Source: Crotalaria pallida (Eukaryota > Streptophyta > Magnoliopsida > Fabales > Fabaceae). Taken from it: 64,000 nt of DNA. The position numbers and the translations under genes are program-made. The stretch covers positions 18,729,501 through 18,793,500 of the forward strand of contig CM075650.1 of NCBI GenBank assembly GCA_037953625.1, given 5' to 3'. The notes below the pieces were generated by a model. The model ran no database searches, had not been told where the DNA came from, and saw only the letters and a list, made by a program, of their open reading frames with translations. Below, piece by piece: positions 47,302-59,594 of this stretch. Position 1 is the stretch's first letter, and every line of letters starts with the position of its first letter.

Positions 47302-49872
47302 TGTTGTGGGGTGTTATCCCACATGTACCGGCAAGCCGGTTTGTTGATGTACGACGATGATAACGGGTTCTCGGTTAAAGAACACCGTCACCGAGTCGGG
47401 ATATTTTGGGGGGTGGTGTGTGTGCCGTGTGTAAACAACGAGAGATCATATCATTTCATACCTTGGCCACTACCTTATTTATAGGGAGGAGGATATGATG
47501 TGCCATGATGGGGCATTAAGGCCGAAGAGTAACGACTCCATGAATGCCATCATTAGCATCATAATGACGAACCGTTATGTCGGTTACGTACTGATTGTCT
47601 ATTGATGCCGAATTGATGGTATGCCGAATTGATGCTTGTTGGTCCGCGATACCGGTTATTATTTGTCCGTGATACTAGTCCATAACAGTAGCCCCCCCAG
47701 CTCGGTGTTGCGACGTAAGGAGGAGCGCCGAGGTATGAATAGGAAAGACCGGTATGAGCGTTGCATTTTTTGTGACTGTGAAACGGATCCTTAACTCCGA
47801 ATAAATTCTTCAAATCTTTCAATTGATTTCAAAGGAGGGAAAACAATACAATATTCTCCATGTCCGGAACCAAAGTTTGAAGGGGGAACTCGGTGCAAGG
47901 TTTCTCGAGTCGTCTAGTGAGTTCGAAGGAAGAAATCTAGCATGAAGATTCCTTTCTTGTCGGATACAAGACCTAAGGGGGAAGCCCAATTTAAGGGTTC
48001 CTCACTCTTGGCAAGAGTCCGGGAAGGAGAATTCAACATGAAGTTCTTCTCATTCTGAACCCTAAAGCGAATAGGGAAACTCGACACAAGGTTCCTCGCC
48101 GTCAACAAATGAGTCCGGATAAGGGAATATAGCAACGTGTTCCTCATCTTTGGAAGCATATTGAATATTGAAGAAAATATCAGAGTAAGGAAACCTCATG
48201 GGCTAGAATAATTGTGATGGGAAATATTTTTATTCTCCTCTTGAAAAGTTTATAGCTTTTTGACGAGAATCCTGGAGTCCTTTTTAGACTAGCCTGAGAA
48301 AATTGTAGCATAATGTTTGTACCTTATATATAAAAAATAATAATTAAAATATTAAATAATATTTATCACATAGTGACATAAAAATATCAAAATGCTAGTT
48401 GCATTATGTATAATTATTTAATAATACTGCATGATGATACAAATGATATGCTAGTAGTATAAATATTTTTTCTCTGCCTCATTGAGGTAGTCAATTAGCA
48501 TGATATAATAACCCAACACATTTGAATAAATGTGCATAACAGTGCCTAACCGAACACAAGTGGAATATTAGACAATGAATGACAACGCAATGCCGTAAAT
48601 ATGAGATTAAATAATATTAATTGGTATTTAATGATAAATGACAAAAAAGAATTTAACTTCCCTGTTTTGGTATATGTTGTGAAAGAAATGCAATTCTATC
48701 TCCCTTTTCTGCGTTTGGGCTTGTTCTGTTGAGGCCCATTATCCATTTTACTGAATGGGTTGGCTGCTCCATTTTTTTGATCCAGGATCATGATGGGAGA
48801 ACTAATTTCTGGAACTTGGATGAACCAATTTCACGGACCAGAGGGGTTAATGTTCGGAACTGGGAAAACAATAGTGTAATTGCTAGAGATTAACCTTCTC
48901 TTCTTTCTGAAATTGTCTCGGAGCAATAGAGTCCCACGTCCTCCTCTTTACAAATAAAAAGCATCTGCTCTCTAATGGAAGCGGGATCTTTTTTGCCCGT
49001 TTGACTTACGTTTTAGCAGAAAAAGATTGTAGGACAACTGCTATCGCGAGAAGGACGGATGGTGGCGGCGGTCATCATTGGTCGCCACATCTGAATGTGC
49101 TGCCGTAGGGAGATTGGACCGAGTCCCTGGTTGCAAGAACATAGCGGCGAAGGAACCGGGGCAGCAGCTGCACTTGCCTTCCCAAGCCGTCGCGAGTAGG
49201 CGGTTTTCGGTCTTTGATCACATGAGTCCGAGGCCATGGGTGGGCGACGGTTCTCTCGCTGCTTTCACCATTGGTCCTCGTGGATGAGACCAAGAAACTC
49301 AACCTCTACGTGGGGCCGAGTGAAGGATTATGTTTAACGTAGAAACTAGCCACATGGAGACTTGAATAGTGCCCGTCAATTCGCGATGCTAAACCCGAGG
49401 TGACAAAGCCCTTTGCTGTGGTCTCCATGGCCGGCCATGGTGGGCTTCGGATTGTTGATGATAAGGTGGTGGGAATTGATTTGCCGCTCCCACTGTGGTC
49501 GCCAATGTTGTGAGGTGTTATCCCACATGTATCGGCAAGCCGGTTTGTTGATGTACGACGATAATAACGGGTTCTCCGAGTCGGGATATTTTGGGGATGG
49601 TGTGTGTGCCGTGTGTTTACACACGAGAGATCAGATCGTTTCATACCTTGACCACTACCTTATTTATAGGGAGGAGGGTATGATGTGCCATGATGGGGCA
49701 TTAAGGCCGAAGAGTAACGGCTCCATGAATGTCATCATTAGCATCATAATGATGAACCGTTATGTCGGTTACGTACTGATTGTCTATTGATGCCGAATTG
49801 TTGGTATGCCGAATTGATGCTCGTTGGTCCGCGATACCGGTTATTATTTGTCCGTGATACCGGTTCATAACA
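47302..49872 (-). mobile_element. Short non-autonomous LTR retrotransposon (2.57 kb)
   Basis: LTRs at 47302-47687 (386 bp) and 49506-49872 (367 bp) start TGTTGTG and end CATAACA. Flanks are CCATT (47297) and CCATC (49873), a 5-bp duplication with one change. On the minus strand a G-run (CTGGGGGGGCTAC) precedes the left LTR. A primer-site-like TGGCGACCACAGTGGGAG (49487-49504) lies one base inside the right LTR, so the priming tRNA is not iMet. The 1.8-kb interior has repeated phrases (GGAAACTCGACACAAGGTTCCTC type, 47880-48160) but no recognisable gag or pol. Confidence 0.8.
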
Positions 49873-50938
49873 CCATCCATCATATTTTATTAGATTAAAT
49901 CATAATCGTTCATCATGTTTTCTTAGAGACACACTTCTCTTCATCTTCTTTTTTTCGTTTTTTTTTTCTGGTTGCCTTCCTTTCTCTCCCTTTCAGTTTC
50001 TTTGTCTCTTCTCATTTCTTTTCATCTCTTTAATACATATTTTCAAACACTTTTATGTACAAAAAATTTTGGAAAATAAACTTCTGATTTTGATGTTTGT
50101 TAGGCTCTCTAATATCCATCATAAAAAAAATATAAATATGAGTACTCGAATAAAAAAATAATTTATCTTTAATTTATTTCTTATTTTTTTCGTTATCTTT
50201 AATTTATTCCTTGCCATTTTGAAGTTGTCATAAAGTTTCAAAAAAATTATTTAATTATATATTTTTTGGTGAAATTAAATATTAAAGATTTTATTTGATC
50301 TAATTAAATAACTTATGGTTTCTAACTAAACTAAAATTTATGCCTTTTGTGGAAGTTAATGATTTGATAAGACAAGTACTGAAAACAAAAATAGAATATG
50401 AAAATTGATGAGTAGATTATTAGTGATATAACTATTTTGATCATATATATAATTATTTTTTCTATAACACAATTACACATAGATAATTATTCGTTATGTT
50501 TGATCATATATATTTATTCGTTCTATAACACAATTACACATATATTTATTTTGTTTTGGTGAACACAAATACACATATTTTTTCACATAGATATATAATC
50601 TAATGAATAAGAGATGCAAAAAGTCTTTACGAAAAAAATAAAAACACCAATGGTGGATTAGAAAAATGATTAAGAAAATGAAGATATGAGTGAGGACAAT
50701 GACACACCCGTATGACTATTCACACTCTTCATTTTTTTAATTAATAATATTGTTAGTTTTATTTTTCTAATATATCTTTATTAAAAATTTTAAAGTAAAA
50801 ATTAAATAGATTTATTTTTTTCTCAATAATTGATTTTTTCATCTAAGAATTCTAGAACTCCAAAACCTATATTCTTATGGATATACTTTTTTTATGATCT
50901 TTGAATTCTCATATATTTAGCACTAACTTGATATTTCA
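49873..50938. other. AT-rich spacer, no gene seen
   Basis: Low-complexity T- and A-rich DNA. ATAACACAATTACACATA recurs near 50465 and 50525. No ORF or structural element could be supported. Confidence 0.5.
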
Positions 50939-50947
50939 ATTTTTATA

Positions 50948-51464
50948 GGCTTAATTATGTCACAAGTCCCTGAAGTTTGGAGTACTTTTGTCATATACCC
51001 TTATTCTTATTTTTTCAATGTCTGACTCCCCGAAGTTACTTTTGGGTTTGTCATATACCCCTCCTATCAATCCTGCCCTATTTTGCTTACATGTAACATC
51101 AGAATCTTGGTCAGACGCAGGAGGTTGGTCTTGTGGTGCCGCGTGATGTCACATAGGAGAAAACAACATCTATCTTCAATCCTTTTTTTTTCCTTTTTTA
51201 ATTAACTAAAAATATAAAAAATATTAAGTTTTTTAGTTTTTTAATTTAAATAAAAAAATCTTCGCCCACGGGGCACCACGTGCCTAACCTCCCGCGTCTG
51301 ACCAAGATTTCGATGTTACATGTCAGAAAAATTGGTCAGAACTGGAAGTAGGGGTATATGACAAACCCTGAAGTAACTTCGGGGAGTTAGACATTGAAAA
51401 AATAAGAATAAGGGTATCTGACAAAAGTATCCCAAGCTTCAGGGACTTGTGACATAATTAGGCC
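50948..51464. mobile_element. Mutator-like MITE (517 bp), 9-bp TSD
   Basis: Long inverted repeats of about 120 bp, starting GGCTTAATTATGTCACAAG and ending in the complement of GGCCTAATTATGTCACAAG. They are flanked by the perfect 9-bp duplication ATTTTTATA (50939-50947 and 51465-51473). No coding capacity. Long TIRs and a 9-bp duplication are typical of Mutator-like elements. Confidence 0.88.
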
Positions 51465-51529
51465 ATTTTTATATTTACGTCAAAGTTCATGTCAACTCGA
51501 GATCATAGAAAGAATAGCGAAATTTAAGA

Positions 51530-51559
51530 CCCGTGCATCGCACGGAACGATTTTCCTAG
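51530..51559 (+). mobile_element. Helitron-like 3' terminus
   Basis: The hairpin CCGTGCATCGCACGG (51531-51545) is followed 10 bp later by CTAG and then T, the classical Helitron 3' end arrangement. The 5' end (TC...) was not located, so how far the element reaches left, and whether it holds the MITE at 50948, is unknown. Confidence 0.55.
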
Positions 51560-52390
51560 TTAATGCAATCCATTAATGACAAATAGAAATTATAGTACAT
51601 ATTTGCATTTTTTTTTTCACTATTAAAGAGTCACATTTTTTTTTAACAATTTAGTATGACTTTCTTTAGTTACTCGATTAGAAACACAATATAAGAGATT
51701 TGATTTGTTATTTTACTGCAATATATTTGGGATCAAAAGTTTGTGTTTTTTTTACGAGATGGAAGAAGTATATTAATCTTTAAATCAATATATACCGTAA
51801 AAAAAGTAATACGCAACATAAAGTAATACTTTTCTTAATAATAATAAGTTAACAAATGACACATGCTAGTTGCTTATGGTATAATCTGCTTTGTAAATTA
51901 ATTTGTTTGTTGATATATCAATACTTTTCTATGTATACCATTAGCATCATGTCAATGTTTCCACCAACCAGCAGGTCACTAACATCCACCTAATATAAAG
52001 CAAACTGTTGCATTATTAAGGAAATTGCTTTTCTTTTTCCATGCTCCATGCCCTGTCATAATTAGGAATTTGTGCAGTTATTCCACACCCTTTGATAATC
52101 TATACCTTACTTGATTATCCTCTAACACAAAGGAAGTAATAATTCCTACACAATGGAACTAGGCAACCAAAGCAAGTTAAAAGCAAAAATTAAGAAAGCA
52201 ACAGAGCCCCTCGAAGTTTCGACGAAATTAAGGAAGGTCATACTAAACCAATTTTAAGTCCAACTAAAAGGTATAATCCACTATAACTGTTAACGGATTC
52301 TCAGATTAAAATTGAGCACAATATTTAGAATTAACCACAAAGTGTACCATACTACCATATATCGGATTTTTCTTTAAAAAAATCTTGTAA
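51560..52390. other. AT-rich spacer, no gene seen
   Basis: Nothing recognisable; frames are short and interrupted. Confidence 0.5.
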
Positions 52391-52399
52391 TAATCATAA

Positions 52400-52934
52400 G
52401 GCTTAAATATTTTTTTGTCCTTTATCTTATTTTTATATTATATTTCAATCTGATCATTTATTTTTGAAAAAAGTCAATTTAGTCCTCTATATTTTTAACA
52501 TTTGTCAATTTCATCATTTCGTCACGATAGTGTTAAATATTTATCAAAATATACTAATTTTGCCTAAAATTTCTTTTCCAATCACCAAAATCTACGTACG
52601 TTCATAATTATCAATTTTAAAACAAAAAAAAGGCAAAAATGTGTGTGAAATTTCACCTTAAAAAAGTGGAACGACATTGGAATTCTACTAATCAAAGTGT
52701 CAAATATATTGGAGAACAAAAATTTGAACGAAAAAAATACAAATTAAGGTGTCTTGAAGAAGAAACCTATGTTAAAATCAGTATATTTCGGTGAAAATTT
52801 AATATTATTTTGACGGAAGGTTAAAATTGGCAAATATTAGAAACATGAAAGTCAAAATTGACTTTTTTTAAAAAGATAAAGGACCAAATTAAAACTCAAA
52901 AAATAAGATAATAAAGAAAAAAAATATTTAAGCC
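52400..52934. mobile_element. Mutator-like MITE (535 bp), 9-bp TSD
   Basis: Inverted repeats of roughly 150 bp begin GGCTTAAATATTTTTTTG. The perfect 9-bp duplication TAATCATAA sits at 52391-52399 and 52935-52943. Interior AT-rich, non-coding. Different in sequence from the MITE at 50948 except for the GGCTTAA start. Confidence 0.88.
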
Positions 52935-52943
52935 TAATCATAA

Positions 52944-55189
52944 TATAACTATAAAAAATTTACGAATTGCATATCAAAATGAACTACGTACCTGCACCTG
53001 TATAGCATATACGGCAACTATGCATATTTATATATGATATATGATATATTAGTTCACTTAGAAACATAAGATATCTTGTTAATCACACAAACTAGTATCA
53101 CATTTCCGTGTGTTCAAACTGAAGGCTGTAGAACAAACTAATAAAACTAAACAATTTGCGTTCACCAAAAGCTATTCTATTACTTTCATTTCTTCCTTTT
53201 ACTGTTTGGTATCTTGGGTTGGTGCATGATACTTCTGCACTGTTCTACTACTTTTTTTTTTTTGTGTGTGTGAGACTAACACATAAACAAATCACTAGAC
53301 CTTTTTTTTCCTTTTGCCTTTTCCTTTACACTTATCAGCCATGCTGTTGAATTTCAATTGGCAAGGGACAAAAGAATCGAGAAAAATTGTAGGAATTGTC
53401 TAAAATTTTCTTAAAACTTGGCACCAAGTTTTCATTTGGTTAAATGCTGTTATATTCTGCTCCCACTTTTCTTTGCTTGATCCCTTTGGTTAAAAGACAA
53501 AAGCTAATTAATAATTCCAACTTTATTATTTAGTCAGCCATAAGTTAAGAATCTAGCTTAAAATCTATCAGCAGCTAACCACACATTCCTCCTCTATTTC
53601 AACGACAAATCTGCTTCTATATACGACTTTTGAATGCCGTTCACAACCATTATTCCATTAGTTTTGTATAGTTGGAAGAAAATATTATATTAGTTAATAT
53701 ATATACTTTGGTAAGCGGCACAATTTAATTATATACTTATATTACGTTTCAATAGGAGGACTAAACTTTGACATATATCTGGATTCTTGGTGTTGTAGCA
53801 GACATACATGATTCTGACGGGTGTTAACTTCAAATGTTATAATTACTTAACTCAAGAACAGAGATTGTTGAAGCTTTCTTTTGCAAAGGTAATTATCTCT
53901 TAACCATTTATTTTATGTTATTTTAATTTATTGATGTGTATATATATTTCTTAGGGGAAGAACAATATAAGTGAAACACTAAATCAGTTTTTCTTGATGA
54001 CACTTTTCATTCTTTTGAGTGAGGATTGGATTTGTCATGTGAAATGGAAAAGAGTTGATCAATTAATATATTGAAAAATAATATATCACTAAATCTACAA
54101 AGACAAAACCTTGTGTTAGCTTGTGGACACGCATCGTCTTTTGCTCTTTGTAGCAAGCATGAAAACTACTTAAATCTACTAATGGACCACCTAATAATTA
54201 CTCCTTTCTCGCATTCATCTAACGGACAACAGTTGAAAACTGGAGAATCGCAACATTATTAATGCTTTGTAGTTATAAAAAACCACTGTTTCAATCCATG
54301 CCTACTTATAAAAACATTTATTTCTTTTATAGTTTCACACATAAAATCCTAATTATTCACAAAGCATTCATGCAACAACAAATAAAACACATATACATAT
54401 AAATCTTGTTGTAGTATTAATATATATTAGAATATTATTAGTAGTAGAATTGAAGAAGAAGTATTAGTATTAGGAATATTTAGTTATTAGAACAAATAAG
54501 ACTTAACCATAATCATTTTCAATAAAACCAAAGACATGCATGAATATGAAAATGAAAAGAATGAGGAATACCTTAGATTCTAAACAAAGAAGAATGCGCA
54601 AAGAAGAACTCTTCACTTAGAACTTCAAAAAATGACAAACTCCTGGCCTTTTAGCCCGCCTAGTCCACGGTTTTTGCACTCACCCAAGATAGGAAAATTA
54701 TGTTCTTTTGTTTTCTCGAGGAAGTAAAAAGGTAATAAAGGTTTAGGGTTCGTATTTATAGAGTTCGATAAGAAAAAAAAAATCTAAAGATCTAGGGTTT
54801 TACAAAGGAGGGAGGCGTGTGACATGATGGGGGGGGGGGGGGGGTCAAATGCTTCTTTTCACTTATGTGGGTTAACCTTGGTTTAATATGAGCCTAAGTA
54901 CATACTACTACTTAGAAAAATCTTATCATGAATTTTCTCCATCAGCCATAAAAGAGGGTGTGAGTTCTAGGAGAGGAATGAATCTACATTCTTAATTTTG
55001 TTGTGCCTCTAATGAATGCTAAAATGTTAAAACTCATGCAAATTCAAATTTCAAATTCAAAAACAAAAATAAAAATGTTTAGACTTCCCTCCTCTCTTAT
55101 TTTGGGCATGGCACTTTAAGCTAATTATAGGGAAAAATAAAATTTTCATACATATAAGTATGAGCTAAATTCATGTATAAAAAAAAGTC
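52944..55189. other. AT-rich spacer, no gene seen
   Basis: About 2.2 kb of host DNA with no convincing exon. A run of 16 G lies at 54829-54844. Near 54560-54800 a short stretch has higher GC and AGGGTTT-like phrases that could be the flank of a lost gene. Confidence 0.45.
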
Positions 55190-55308
55190 CATATATATTT
55201 AAAAATAACTAAAGTTTACAAAAATCATTCACATATAAAATTCATAAAAAAAAAATAGTGTCTCTCAATTGTAGTTAAATAATAAGCCATAAAAGTATAT
55301 TTTCATAT

Positions 55309-55466
55309 TGTTAGAATATATGTATTTAGCATATTTATGTAGGGTTATTATAGTATTTTCTCATATTTTGTACATATACCCTTTACTCTTGTAATAAAAT
55401 ATAGTTTTTCCTTTTCAATAAAAGAATATATTTATTTCCTCTCTTCTCTCTCCTTTAATCCTAATA
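55309..55466 (+). repeat. copia 5' LTR (158 bp), TG...TA ends
   Basis: Starts TGTTAGAATATATG and ends CCTAATA. The next base begins the primer site, so the LTR ends in TA, not CA. The same end is seen in the 3' LTR before the target duplication. Confidence 0.88.
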
Positions 55467-55479
55467 TGGTATCAAGAGC
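55467..55479 (+). promoter_or_regulatory. copia primer-binding site
   Basis: TGGTATCAAGAGC directly abuts the 5' LTR, the iMet-type site usual in plant copia elements. Confidence 0.8.
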
Positions 55480-55999
55480 TAGTTTTCGATCCGCCACCGT
55501 GCAGCCTTTCGTTGCTTACACCTCCGTTTTCATTGTGTTCGCCGTTTTTCGACGTCCCCGTCCTAGAAGAACTGTCGTCAAGATCCACCGCCACAACCGC
55601 CACGCGCTGCCCTTGTTCTCCCGCCGCCGTGCCGCTGTTTCTGTCCCGATCTCCGTCGTCCGTCATTTTCCGGCCAATCCGCCGCCGCCATCTCCCTCGT
55701 CTTCGAATTCCGACCACGGCGCCGTTAACGCCGCAACCACCGGAAGCCTGACGCGCCCGCACGCGCCGGCCCTGTCCAGGCGAACTGCTCCCACGTGCTG
55801 TTGTGGGTTTAGTCCAGCAGTTTCCTCGCCCGCTCGCTGCACGGGCTCCATTGACTGGTTTGACTTCTGCTGACGTCAGCATGACGTCACCCAGGTAAAA
55901 AAAATCAAAAAAAAAAGAATATTTCTTTTTTCCTTCTCTTTCCATTTGTCAAGTTATTTTCATCCAAAATTGTTCCTATAATCTATTTTTCTTATTATT

Positions 56000-56278
56000 A
56001 TGGCATCTGTTATTTCTACTTCGAAAGGAATTTATTGTGGCACCTGTCGCCGTCGAGGGCATGCTTATTTTGAGTGTCCAATTGTTGTCTGTCATCTTTG
56101 CCAACACAAGGGACATATTGCTAGTCGCTGTCCTTATAAAGTATGTCGGTATTGCAAACTTGAAGGACACTTAATTGACCAGTGTCCTACTCGTCCTACC
56201 TGTTCTCCACATGCAGCACCTTCTCGAGTTTTTAATGCTACAGCTTTCACTGAAGATCACTCACCTCTCTCTTACTAG
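56000..56278 (+). pseudogene. copia mini-gag with three CCHC zinc knuckles
   Basis: ATG at 56000 opens 92 codons. Three CCHC knuckles follow directly on each other: CGTCRRRGHAYFEC, CHLCQHKGHIASRC and CRYCKLEGHLIDQC (all C-x2-C-x4-H-x4-C). The large capsid-forming domain that normally precedes the knuckle is absent. The preceding 55480-55980 is a GC-rich leader with no gag match. The frame ends at TAG 56276 while pol continues in another frame, so a shift separates them near 56260. Knuckles bind RNA; three in a row is more than the usual one in copia gag. Confidence 0.7.
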
Positions 56279-59200
56279 TCACACTCCTACCACTTTAGCG
56301 GTCACACCTGGTAACTCTGCTTGGTATTTTGATTCTGCATGTTGCAACCATATGACATCATCATCACAAGGTTTTTCTACTTTGACCTCTGGAGATCATA
56401 CTCGTCATATTCATACTGCTGATGGTTCTCTCATGGAAGTGACTCATAAAGGACTTGTTTCCATGCCTTCTCTTACTATACCAGATACTTATCTCATTCT
56501 GAAGTTGAATTTTAATCTAGTTTCTATTGGTCAACTCTGTGATCTTGGTTATGTTGTTACTTTCTCTCCAACTGGATGTTCTGTACAGGATCCGCAGACT
56601 GGTCAGATTATTGGTACTGGTCGGAAGGTTGGTCGAATGTTTGAGCTCATTACACTCCATGTTCCTTCACCCACTACTCTATGTGTTGCATCCACTTCCT
56701 CTTCCATCCATCTTTGGCACCAACACCTTGGTCACACTTCCCTCAGTAAGTTGCGCCCTCTCATATCTCAAGGTCATCTGGGTTCTATCAAAGAAGAGGC
56801 ACTTCACTGCATTCCTTGTCAGACAGTCAAGCAAACTGCTTTACCTTTTGATCACAATGCTTCTACTTCTGCCTCTCCATTTGATCTAGTGCATTCCGAT
56901 GTTTGGGGACCGACCCCAACTCCCACTATGGGTGGTTCCCGTTACTTTGTTATATTCATTGATGATTTTTCTCGTTTTACTTGGATATACATGTTGAAGA
57001 ACAAATAAGAGATTCCCCAGATTTACATTGATTTTTCCACCATGATACATACTCGATTCTCTAAGTGCATCAAGATTTTTCGTCGTGATAATGCCTCTAA
57101 ATATCGTGATTCCAAACATCTCAGATTCCTTGCTGAACAAGGCACCACTTCTCAGTTCTCTTGTCCGGGGACATCCCAGCAGAATGGTCGTGCTGAAAGG
57201 AAGCACCGTCATATTCTTGACACTATTAGAGCCATGCTCTTTTCCTCCTCATGTCCTGAGCGTGTATGGGGAGAAGCCGCTCTTACTGCTGTTTTTGTCA
57301 TCAATCGTCTTCCTTCCTCGGTTTTAGGTAATGTTTCTCCCTATGAGCATCTCTTTGGCACTCCTCCAAATTATGAATTACCCAAAGTTTTTGGTTGCGC
57401 TTGTTTTGTTCTTCTTCAACCGCATGAGCATACTAAACTTCACCCTCGTGCTCGTCTTTGTTGTTTTCTTGGTTATAGTTTTGAACACAAAGGTTATCGC
57501 ATTTGGGATCCCATCTCCCAACGCATCCGCGTCTCTCGTCATGGTGTCTTTTGGGAGCACAAAATGTTTTTATCTCTCTCTCAGTTCAAGTCTATCCCGT
57601 CCACCTCCACACCTTTGTTCACCGACCTTTCTATAGATCTTTTTCCTAATGATTCTAATTCTGGTTCCTCTCCTTCGCTACCGGAGCTCGCCGAGCTTCC
57701 CGTTCCTCAGCATGATCATGCTCCTGCCCCAGCTATTGACCCTGTTCCTATTCCATACCTTGCTCCGCAGCCTTCTCCAGATCATGTTTTAGATCCTGAT
57801 CCACCACCTTTTGTTGTCCTTCCTCCTCGGATAAGAAATCCTCCTACTTATCTTCGTGACTATCAATGTTTTTCTACCATGCTCTCTCACCATGAGCCCC
57901 GGACCTATCGAGAAGCTTCTACAGATCCTAATTGGCAACAGGCCATGCACGCTAAACTACATGCCTTGGAGAAAACTAAAACCTGGGAACTTGTTGATCA
58001 TCCTGATGGCAAGAATTTAACGGATTGCAAATGGGTTTAAAAAATTAAAACTCATCCTGATGGTTCTGTTGAGCGCTACAAAGCGCGCGTCGTCGCTAAA
58101 GGCTTCACAAAGGAATATGGCATTGATTATGAGGAAACCTTTGCTCCTGTGGCCCATCTCACTTCTCTTCGTACCCTTCTTGCCATTGCTGCCACACAGA
58201 AATGGTTTATTACTCAGATGGATGTCAAGAATGCATTTTTGAATGGTGATTTGGATGCCGAAATATATATGCGGCCTCCTCCCGGCTATTCTTGTCCTCC
58301 ACACAAGGTTTGTCGTCTCCGCAAGAGTCTTTATGGTCTAAAACAAGCTTCTCGATCATGGTTTACCAAGTTTCATGACACTGTTGCTCAGCTTGGGTTC
58401 ACTTCTAGTCCTTATGACCATGCACTCTTTCTCCGTCGGACAACTAATGATACTGTCATGCTTCTTTTATATGTTGATGACATGATTATTACAGGTGATG
58501 ATTCTGTTGGTATTTCCGAGCTCAAACAGTTCTTGGATCAACATTTTGAGATGAAAGACCTTGGTCCTCTTAATTATTTCTTAGGCATTGAGATTCTCTC
58601 CTCAAATGACGGGTTGTTCGTATCTCAGTCTAAATATGCATCTGATCTTATTTCCCGAGCAGGACTCACAGATTGTAAAACTGTTTCCAGACCTCTTGAG
58701 CGTAATGTTCGCTTCACTCCATCTGATGGTAATATTCTTGATGATCTGACACTTTATCGACAGTTAGTTGGGAGCTTAGTTTATCTCACTGTTACTCGCC
58801 CTGATCTCGCATATGCTGTCCACCTTGTTAGCTAGTTCATGTCGGCACCTCAGACCACTCACTATGCAGCTGTTCTTCGTATCATTCGGTATATCAAAGG
58901 CACTCTTTTTCATGGTCTGCACTTTTCATCCAGCTCTCCCTTGATCCTTCGGGCATTCTCCGATGCTGATTGGGGTGGTGATCCCACTGACCGCCGCTCT
59001 GTTACTGGATTTTGTATCTTTCTCGGCAACTCTCTCATTTCTTGGCGCAGCAAGAGACAAAACCTTGTTTCTCGTTCTAGCACTGAGGCAGAATACCGAG
59101 CCATGGCTGATACCACCTCCAAGATAGTTTGGCTTCGCTGGCTTCTAGATAACCTTGGTTTTCCGCAGCAGTCTCCTACTACACTTTACTATGACAATCG

Positions 59201-59423
59201 TAGTGCCATTCAGATTGCTCACAATGATGTCTTCCATGTGCGTACCAAACATATTGAGATTAATTGCCATATCACTCGTCAACAGGTTGTTCTTGGCACT
59301 CTTCATCTCATCCCTATAAGCACCATTGACCAACCAGCTGACTTGTTTACAAAGGCTCATCATCCTGGTCGTTTTCATACCTTACTTTCCAAACTCAAGT
59401 TGGTTTCTTCTCCACCTACTTGA
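56260..59423 (+). pseudogene. copia pol (PR-IN-RT-RH) with three stops
   Basis: A single frame, broken by TAA at 57006, TAA at 58038 and TAG at 58833. The protease region reads WYFDSACCNHM, where DSG is expected, so the active site is likely lost. The GAG-pre-integrase part has LWHQHLGH, and integrase has HSDVWGP, FIDDFSRF and GTSQQNGRAERKHR. RT (from about 58080) has FAPVAHLTSLR, KSLYGLKQA and LLYVDDMII. RNase H (to 59423) has FSDADWGGD and SSTEAEYRAM, ending just before the polypurine tract. All motifs outside the protease are well kept, so damage is recent. Confidence 0.9.
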
Positions 59424-59436
59424 GTTTGAGGGGGGA
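59423..59436 (+). promoter_or_regulatory. copia polypurine tract
   Basis: GAGTTTGAGGGGGGA-type purine run directly before the 3' LTR. Confidence 0.75.
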
Positions 59437-59594
59437 TGTTAGAATATATGTATTTAGCATATTTGTGTAGGGTTATTATAGTATTTTCTCATATTTAGTA
59501 CATATACCCTTTACTCTTGTAATAGAATATAGTTTTTCCTTTTCAATAAAAGAATATATTTATTTCCTCTCTTCTCTCTCCTTTAATCCTAATA
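59437..59594 (+). repeat. copia 3' LTR (158 bp)
   Basis: Three substitutions against the 5' LTR, about 1.9 percent. Ends CCTAATA before the target duplication CATAT. Confidence 0.88.

Larger units (their letters stand above)
55309..59594 (+). mobile_element. Ty1/copia retrotransposon, gag-deleted
   Basis: Short LTRs (55309-55466 and 59437-59594, 158 bp each, three differences) are flanked by CATAT at 55304-55308 and 59595-59599. Order: primer site, GC-rich leader, zinc-knuckle mini-gag, protease, integrase, RT, RNase H, polypurine tract. This PR-IN-RT-RH order is the copia order. At 4.29 kb it is shorter than most plant copia elements because the main gag domain is missing. The paralogous site in duplication copy 2 (near 62862) lacks it, which confirms the borders. 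Confidence 0.92.
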
